Shown here: piece by piece, positions 57,942-64,000 of the stretch
How positions within the stretch are numbered: position 1 is the first letter of the stretch
Layout of the letters: each line of letters starts with the position of its first letter
Origin: Ignelater luminosus
Taxonomy: Eukaryota; Arthropoda; Insecta; Coleoptera; Elateridae
Direction of reading: 5' to 3'
Assembly: GCA_011009095.1 (NCBI GenBank)
Contig: VTPC01005804.1
Coordinates: forward strand, 19,110 to 83,109
Length of the DNA: 64,000 nt
The notes under the pieces: model-generated
Told to the model about the DNA's origin: nothing
The model's input: the letters and a program-made list of their open reading frames with translations, nothing else
Database searches by the model: none
Program-made: the position numbers and the translations under genes

Positions 57942-60870
57942 CAGTTATAAAGAGGCTATAAAAAATCCATGTCTTAGCTAATAGCATCATATTCATTATT
58001 TTTATCAATTTGGAATTTTGCTATTTCTGTTTTATGTTTGCTGTTTACACCATTGGTCTGCTGTCAAAGTAACACTTTTACATTTTCAATACTTATACAT
58101 TTAACCGCCCATAGTCTCTTCAGATCTAAAATTGTTTTAATTATTCATTATAAGAAAATTTGTAACAAGTTAGAATCTAGACATTCAAAAGTGATACAAA
58201 AATCTTTTGGGTGTACACTAGCCAGAGATCGAAGTAACCATAGACCATTATTTTCAGACTTCATTGACTTGAAACCATCTAAAATAGAAAATTAACTGAT
58301 TTGGGTAATTGGCCAAGAACTACGTATAATAAAAAGCATTGACGTTCTAGTACAGCTTTCTATTCTTGTAGTTTCAAGAGATCCAAGTGGTAAGTTACTA
58401 TAAAAAAACCGCCTAATTATGATTCATAAAGCATAATATTAAAAAAACTACATAGAAAAATGGCAGATACTCCATATATTGCAGCAAGGCTCGATTTTTG
58501 TCAAGTTGCTCAAACACTGATTGGTTGACCGTTACCAAAAAAATTTTTTTTTGTCAGTTATCATCTTTATGCCTATAGATTGTTTTACAAAAAACATAGC
58601 ACGCTGTAGTTTCATTGTTTTTTGTCCGATTTATATGATTTAAGAAATAAATATAATTATTTTGAGAAATCTACAAGACCAGCTAGATCGTTTTTAACAT
58701 TAACTAATAGTATCAACAAAACGATAGTCAGGTGTTTGTTTAAATGCAATGACATATTTTTTCGACTGTTTCTTATAGACTCTTTTTCTCTGAATCCAAG
58801 TGTGCGTTTGAATATGCACTTACATAAGAAGATTCTTTAGAAAAACATAAAAATTGTGACACGCAATAGTATCTTTATTTGACTTAATTAAATGAATCAA
58901 GCCTTCCTTTGTCTTTTTTGACTTAAAACAATGAGTTTTATAGGACTAATCAATTTTGCAAATTGAGGTTTGATACTAAAGTTAAACAAAAATTATAAAC
59001 CAAATAATAGCATTAAAATAGGCATTTGTTTGGAAATGGTCAAGCAACCAAGCCAATCTTATTTGGATCACTTGAGATGAATTGACCCTTTACGGATTAA
59101 AACGGTCTAGCGACAAAGTGAATATCAGGAGTTGGAAGATAGTTAAATGAAGTTGTGAAACCACAACACAAAGTAGGGAAACGCCGTTCTTGCAAAGAGC
59201 AATAGGGATTCAACTGATTTTGATCATTCTTCTTGCCCTTTCGGCGAGACGACCATAAAGTATCTTTCACTCTGAGTTTGTTTCTTATTAGAATTCCTTA
59301 TTCACGCTTCATTGGAAGGTTAGCTAATCGTTTGACTATGTCTGTGCTTTTTCTGCAGTATCCTGTATCGTAGTAAATGTACATTTTTTAGACAAAAAAA
59401 GTCGGAAAATAGGCGGTAGTTAAATGGCGGATAATCAGATGGATGGGCCACGTAACCAGAAATAAGAAATAATCTACAGCCTAATATATTATTATAAATC
59501 GGGAAGTGACAAATAAGGTAACACTGATCGGTGATACCAATTTTGTCAAATTCAATTTAAATTGCAGTATCAATAACAAATCAGTTCTTAAGGAAGCCAA
59601 GCTGATAATCATTTGACATCGCTGCCTTTTAAAAAGTAAACCAAGCTCTAGTCTATTTGCTAATTTGCAACTTTTCCTTTTTTGGAGAGTCTAAAGAAGA
59701 ATTATCTCACATCGGATTATAATTGTGTAAAAAAACTGACTTCATCTTATTGAATTGATTGACTATGCTGATCAGGGGTATGATTCTCGAACTGCAGCTA
59801 CCTTGGCGTTTTCACAAAATACGCGATAACGGTGCAGTTTTGTATTAGATGCAAGATTTTTTCAAAAATCATAAGGCTAAAGTTAATGCTGCTTGGATTA
59901 TAATATTGAGTGCGATTTCTGACTGATTCAAAAATAGAAATTCCCAAATCTTCTAATCTAGAGGATTGATAATTTTTCAGATTTGCTAACAGGATTAAAT
60001 TGAAGATAGACCATACATAAAATTTCAAGGGTGCTTAAAAGATCAAATATACCTAATAAGCATTTTGAGAAACGTTCTAGGGTAAATGGTATAATTACTG
60101 GCCTCTCAAGACATGTATAGACTAGGTTAAAATAATCCCAAATCTAAACTTGTTTCAGAAATCTCGTTATGTGTACTGTCTTGTAACTTAAAGTGTACTC
60201 TTTTTTCTGGCGTTTACACAAAATATGAGTTTTCTTGTACAACCATATTTATGAAAACGCTACAAAAATTGATGAAGGACAGTTATTGTTTATTTAGGTA
60301 CAGATTCTGGCTACCTACATAGATAACAATTATTGCTCCTATTGCTTCCGTCAAAAGGTTCTTTAAATAAATTACCAAAAGATGCTTAAAATAACGTTTA
60401 CTTGGCAGGCATCGCAGACGAGAATTTGCTTGCAAAATCCAAAAAAAATGCTTAATAATAAAATAATGATTTTATTGACAAAGAAATATGGCAATACTTT
60501 CTTTCTTCAATTTTTTACTGCATGTAGCACATAAAAAGTCTTCTTGGGCAATTCTTGCATTTTATCCCAGGTTTAACCCATTAGTGCCCAGAATTATTTA
60601 TTGTTTTTTATTTTAAAAATAAGACTATTAAGGCTACAAAAAACACACTGTAACGTTTTATCAATTTCTTTTAATTGCATATAGGAAGAAGAAGCTTGCA
60701 ACTTTTTATGCCACTGGGCACATCAAATAGCAATTTTGGCATGAAATTAAAAATTAGGCTATTCTGAACATATTAACATTTCTAGCATATTTCAGTTACT
60801 GTGTACATAAAAACTGATAATGATACTAAGAAGAAGAAGAAAAAGAATGATAATATCTAAGCTTTATTTA
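57942..60870. other. AT-rich stretch without recognisable genes
   Basis: One short phrase, RIIRWMGHVTRNKK at about 59,424-59,465 (plus), matches the RW-GHV-R motif near the end of many LINE RT proteins. It is too short and isolated to annotate as an element. Nothing else was seen. Confidence 0.5.
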
Positions 60871-60879
60871 TGAAAAATC

Positions 60880-61950
60880 CCAAAACAGTCTTTAGGATGC
60901 AAAAATCACTACACACTTTTTACATTCAAGAGACGTTCTGTTGCCACAAACACTACATCGACGGTATTTACTCTCTTCCCTTTATTTATAATATGATCTT
61001 CGCATATCTTCTATAATACTGGATCGCCCTAAAAAAGAATTTGATGGACCTGGTCTAGCACATAGTGCTCAGTACAGTTTCAAAAGCTGCAGTGTACATT
61101 GCCGTCTGAATTCTAGTTGCAATATGTTATGCCTTAAGTGTCTATAAGGCAATCGTCCTTGAACAACACATACATCAATAGCGAAGCGGAAAGAGAGCCA
61201 CCGCCATTTTTTAATTCTGATTGCTGTCCGATATGTAACGACAAATTGGTAATCTAGACGACTCCGCTCATATTAGTATTGCAGCTTGATACGGGCCCAG
61301 GAACTTTGCATTTATCTTGTCGTGGTTCTTTTTGAAATATCTTTGGGTATTTGCCATGGGATCTAATGGATCACAATTGGTAAGGCATGTAACTACGGCA
61401 TTGTCACTCCATCTCACCAATAACAAACTTCTATTTGACATGTACCCATAAGAATCTCTTTCAGTTTTTTCAAATTGTTTACTATCGGATATTGTTATGT
61501 TTTTAGTGATTCTGTTTTGCCTAAGCGTCCCAATACCCCCAAGTTCCATTTGAGTCGATTCATCTAGTAATCTAATCGATGTAAATAAATTATCAAAATA
61601 AATGTTTGTACCTAGAAGCAAATTTGCTTTTTCTGCCAAGCCTAACACGTTCTTCTCGCCAATACCATCTTGTTTGAGGTAACTCTCTTGATGCACCACA
61701 GTAAGGTTCACTGTGATGTAAATATCCAGAGAGACTTGCTATACACCACAGTTTGAATCCGAAACGAATTGGTGTACCCCCTATAAACTGTCTCGTGCTG
61801 TGATGTCCATAATAGGAAAAACATCAGCAAAAGTAAACTTGTGAATACAAACTTATGTGTCAAATATTGTTGGATAAACTTAATACACTTCAAATTAAAA
61901 CAAATTTTTCTAGGTAAATAAGGCGTATTTATAAAAACTGCTTGGTACAT
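60880..61950 (-). pseudogene. second piggyBac-like transposase relic
   Basis: The block at 61,268-61,711 (147 codons) has GLAEKANLLLGTNIYFDNLF, TSIRLLDE, GIGTLRQNRI and VRWSDNAVVTCLTN. This is the central-to-late catalytic half of piggyBac transposases (catalytic Asp in FDN, then the GT-R-NR motif). A preceding frame contains RGYTNSFRIQTVVYS-type sequence, the shifted remains of the KPIRFGFKLW segment. Downstream, after stops, a zinc ribbon reads RCSVCGNRTSLECKKC with a final KDCFGIFHK (60,880-60,965), the usual cysteine-rich C-terminus. It is broken by frameshifts. It differs in sequence from the piggyBac copy at 0.4-1.6 kb and is probably of another lineage. Confidence 0.75.
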
Positions 61951-63020
61951 ATATCAGAAAGCAGTATATGAATCGGGTCATTATCCATATTTGGCTTTAA
62001 AATTTCTAGAATTTGTTATTTCAATTTTTAAATTCATTGGCAACTTTATGTGCTTCGGGGCATTAATGGAGACTGTGTTATTGTTTGCACAGGGATAACA
62101 TAATCCTCGCTTGAGTTTTTTATTTGCTTTAAATTTCACTTCATCTACCACGTCATCTTCAAACAACTTTTCAATAACGTCTTAGATTTTATTTGTCGTT
62201 TGGCTATCTTCATTGTTAAATAAATGTTTACAATCTCTAGAAAGGTAATAGTCGCTTTTTTATTTTTCCTCCTTCAACAATAAGAGTGGTACTTTAAAAT
62301 CAGAAATATATTAACTTTCCTTCTTAGTCTTGTCTTTCTTCTATCAATTTATGTGTTTTTTTTTTGGTAATTTGATTTTTTAAATGTCTTGTTTACTTTA
62401 ACTTTTTTGCTTCCGATTCTTTTTGTTTTAAATTGTTCTTGACTCCTCTTTCACGTTTCAATTTACGTTTTCCTGTAATTTATTTTGGTTTTCATTTTCT
62501 TTTTGATTATAGAAATATTTCCACCCAGAGGATGTTTCCATTTCTTTCTGGCGTTTTCGACCAGTAAAAATGCCTTTTTTACGTTGATACCCCCACATCC
62601 CAATAAAGTGTCTTGGAACAATGTCCTATATAGAAATATCTTCTGTATCTTCAGCCATTGTCATGTCTTGTAACAGTCTATTCTCATGAAATGTATTAAC
62701 TACTGTAGAAATATTTCCTATATCTTCAGCTTTTACTATATCTTGTGTCAGTCTGTTCCCATCAAATATACTTCTTCTGTGGAAATATCTTCAATCGTTA
62801 CTATAATTACCTTGTAATAAGCTATTCTGCAATTTGTCCGAATTTTTTCTTTGAAATTCCTTTCAAAGTTTAACCAACATAAAGAAATCGTCTTCATTGT
62901 TGTCAGATATTAAATCTTTAATTAGTTGGAACTGTTCAAGTCGTTTTTGCCCTACAATACTTTTAAATTTGGAATAAGTCAAAAAAGGAAGAATTTTGTC
63001 TTGAGTTCTTGTTATGGATA
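61951..63020. other. AT-rich stretch, possible N-terminal remains of the piggyBac copy
   Basis: A 61-codon minus frame at 61,981-62,166 (FEDDVVDEVKFKANKKLKRG) could be piggyBac N-terminal sequence, which is often acidic, but it has no diagnostic motif. From 62,170 on, nothing is assignable. Two short TAGAAATATTTC-type repeats occur near 62,510, 62,630 and 62,705. Confidence 0.4.
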
Positions 63021-63850
63021 CTACTCTTGCCGAGACACTTATTTTAGCGTCGAGTGTGAAGCTAGACGGTCGACCTGGAATTGAGCAGTGCAGTAACGCC
63101 CGGTATGGGAATAGTATCGAAACCACCAACTGGGGTTGCGGGCGTCTCCATCCAACAACAGCTGCGATCCTGCGTTAGGGTGGGCGTAGGGCTAGCTCCA
63201 TAATCTACACACCACTTTTTCAGCTCCTCCAGACCGGTCTGCCTGGGGCGGGCAGACCGCGACCATTTCCAAGTCCTTACAGGCTCTGAGCTTGGGGCTC
63301 CTCAGACCTGTACTCCGCATCTTCGAGAAATTCCTGTACCAGCCATTGCCGCCTGCGTAACCCCTTCCCCCTCCTATCCGATTCCCTCCCAAACCTTTGT
63401 GGTTTTAAAAATAACCGTTTCGCCAGCATCTAACCAAATTCCAATCATCAATTATCATTCGTTCTTCCTCTGCTACTACTATCCAACCTTACTCTGTCGA
63501 ATGCCGCCAATGTACCATCATCCTTTTATCATTCACCATTACAATTCGGGGTCCACCATCAGCACATATATCTCAAACTTCATTCAACTCAACTTAACCA
63601 AAACTGCTGCGACGCCAACACCAAAGTTCCAATCGATCAACATCCAGCCATCATCACAAAAGCCACCGCCAAGCACTTCCTTCTGGGGTATCTACAAATT
63701 AAAGAACTAACCAAATTCTACTCATCTCAACTCCACCACAAACAGACGAGAAGAGCTTTCATCTTTATCAATTTAAGATTACTAGAGCTGAAGAGAATGC
63801 CAGTAGGCTTCTAAGGCCGCCACGCCTCGACGTGGAATTATGATGATTAA
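63021..63850. repeat. GC-rich repeat-like segment of unknown type
   Basis: Base composition shifts sharply to GC-rich and C-rich between about 63,050 and 63,840, in contrast to the AT-rich surroundings. It contains TCTGCCTGGGGCGGGCAGA, a hairpin-like CTGCC...GGCAG, and ends near GGCCGCCACGCCTCGACGTGG followed by ATTATGATGATT. The ending resembles the 3' end of a non-LTR element with an (ATG)n-type tail, but I found no RT motif. A 103-codon plus frame (63,399-63,710) and a 66-codon minus frame (63,192-63,392) show no domain. Confidence 0.4.
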
Positions 63851-64000
63851 CAAACACTTACTAAAATTCATGGGGTTTACGTTACTGATTTTATTACATC
63901 ATCATCTATGACGATTTTCAAAATAGGAGTAAAATTAGCTTGGGGTATTTTTTCTGTGGGATGGTATCTTCTCCAGTTCTGTTTGCACACTTGGAAAAAA

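Noticed and set aside
59424..59465. Possible LINE RT tail phrase RIIRWMGHVTRNKK
   Set aside because: Only 14 codons match and the flanks show no further RT motif; it could be chance or an ancient fragment.

Overview
The window reads as AT-rich insect genomic DNA. The evidence is TATA-driven genes of about 150 codons whose signal peptide is split by a 51-72 bp intron, plus mariner, piggyBac and several non-LTR retroposon remains. A beetle is my best guess, but it rests on the look of the cuticular-type proteins and is not demonstrated. I see no housekeeping gene, tRNA, rRNA or CRISPR array.

The central feature is a tandem cluster of seven paralogous genes, all on the minus strand between 17.0 and 53.1 kb. 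They encode small secreted Gly/His-rich proteins that look like low-complexity cuticle (structural) proteins. Each has a 12-nt first coding exon (Met-Asn-Thr/Ala-X), a tiny phase-0 intron and one second exon. The shared core contains GASGVVSSGGAAGPTG, flanked by variable Gly-His-Gly-Trp and Gly-Leu repeats, and the C-terminus ends in His-Trp. Genes 2-5 (28-40.5 kb) form the youngest block, with a repeat unit of about 1.9-2.1 kb that includes noncoding DNA. Gene 6 (46 kb) is a close relative. Genes 1 (17 kb) and 7 (52 kb) are the divergent flanking members.

The promoters are strikingly alike. All seven carry AAGGTC(G/A) about 10 bp upstream of TATATA, and all seven carry an upstream block of a GACCCC-type motif followed by a 25-bp AT-rich motif. 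Genes 2-6 also carry a distal AGGTCATGAAC-like site. Genes 2-5 contain a 276-293 bp MITE-like insert in the promoter. Gene 6 shows the matching empty site, so the insert entered before the last amplification. The genes are probably co-expressed in epidermis under molting-hormone nuclear receptors; this is inference from the motifs.

Most of the rest is mobile DNA: a Tc1/mariner-superfamily relic (1-0.3 kb), a piggyBac relic (0.4-2.0 kb), a decayed DNA transposon (4.4-5.5 kb), a long-inverted-repeat element keeping both ends of a DUF4817-type gene (11.0-12.6 kb), a small MITE (15.5 kb), an intact mariner (18.2-19.5 kb), a 0.55-kb inverted-repeat element (19.8-20.4 kb), an R1-clade relic (23-24.2 kb), a 1.1-kb foldback (29.3-30.5 kb), a decayed LINE with a nested element (34.7-39.1 kb), a nearly open CR1/jockey-group LINE (41.5-44.4 kb), another LINE relic (44.5-45.3 kb), a TIR-bounded transposon with a decayed gene (55.6-57.9 kb) and a second piggyBac relic (60.9-62.2 kb). 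A 400-N assembly gap lies at 50,720-51,119. The remaining long AT-rich stretches hold nothing I can assign.
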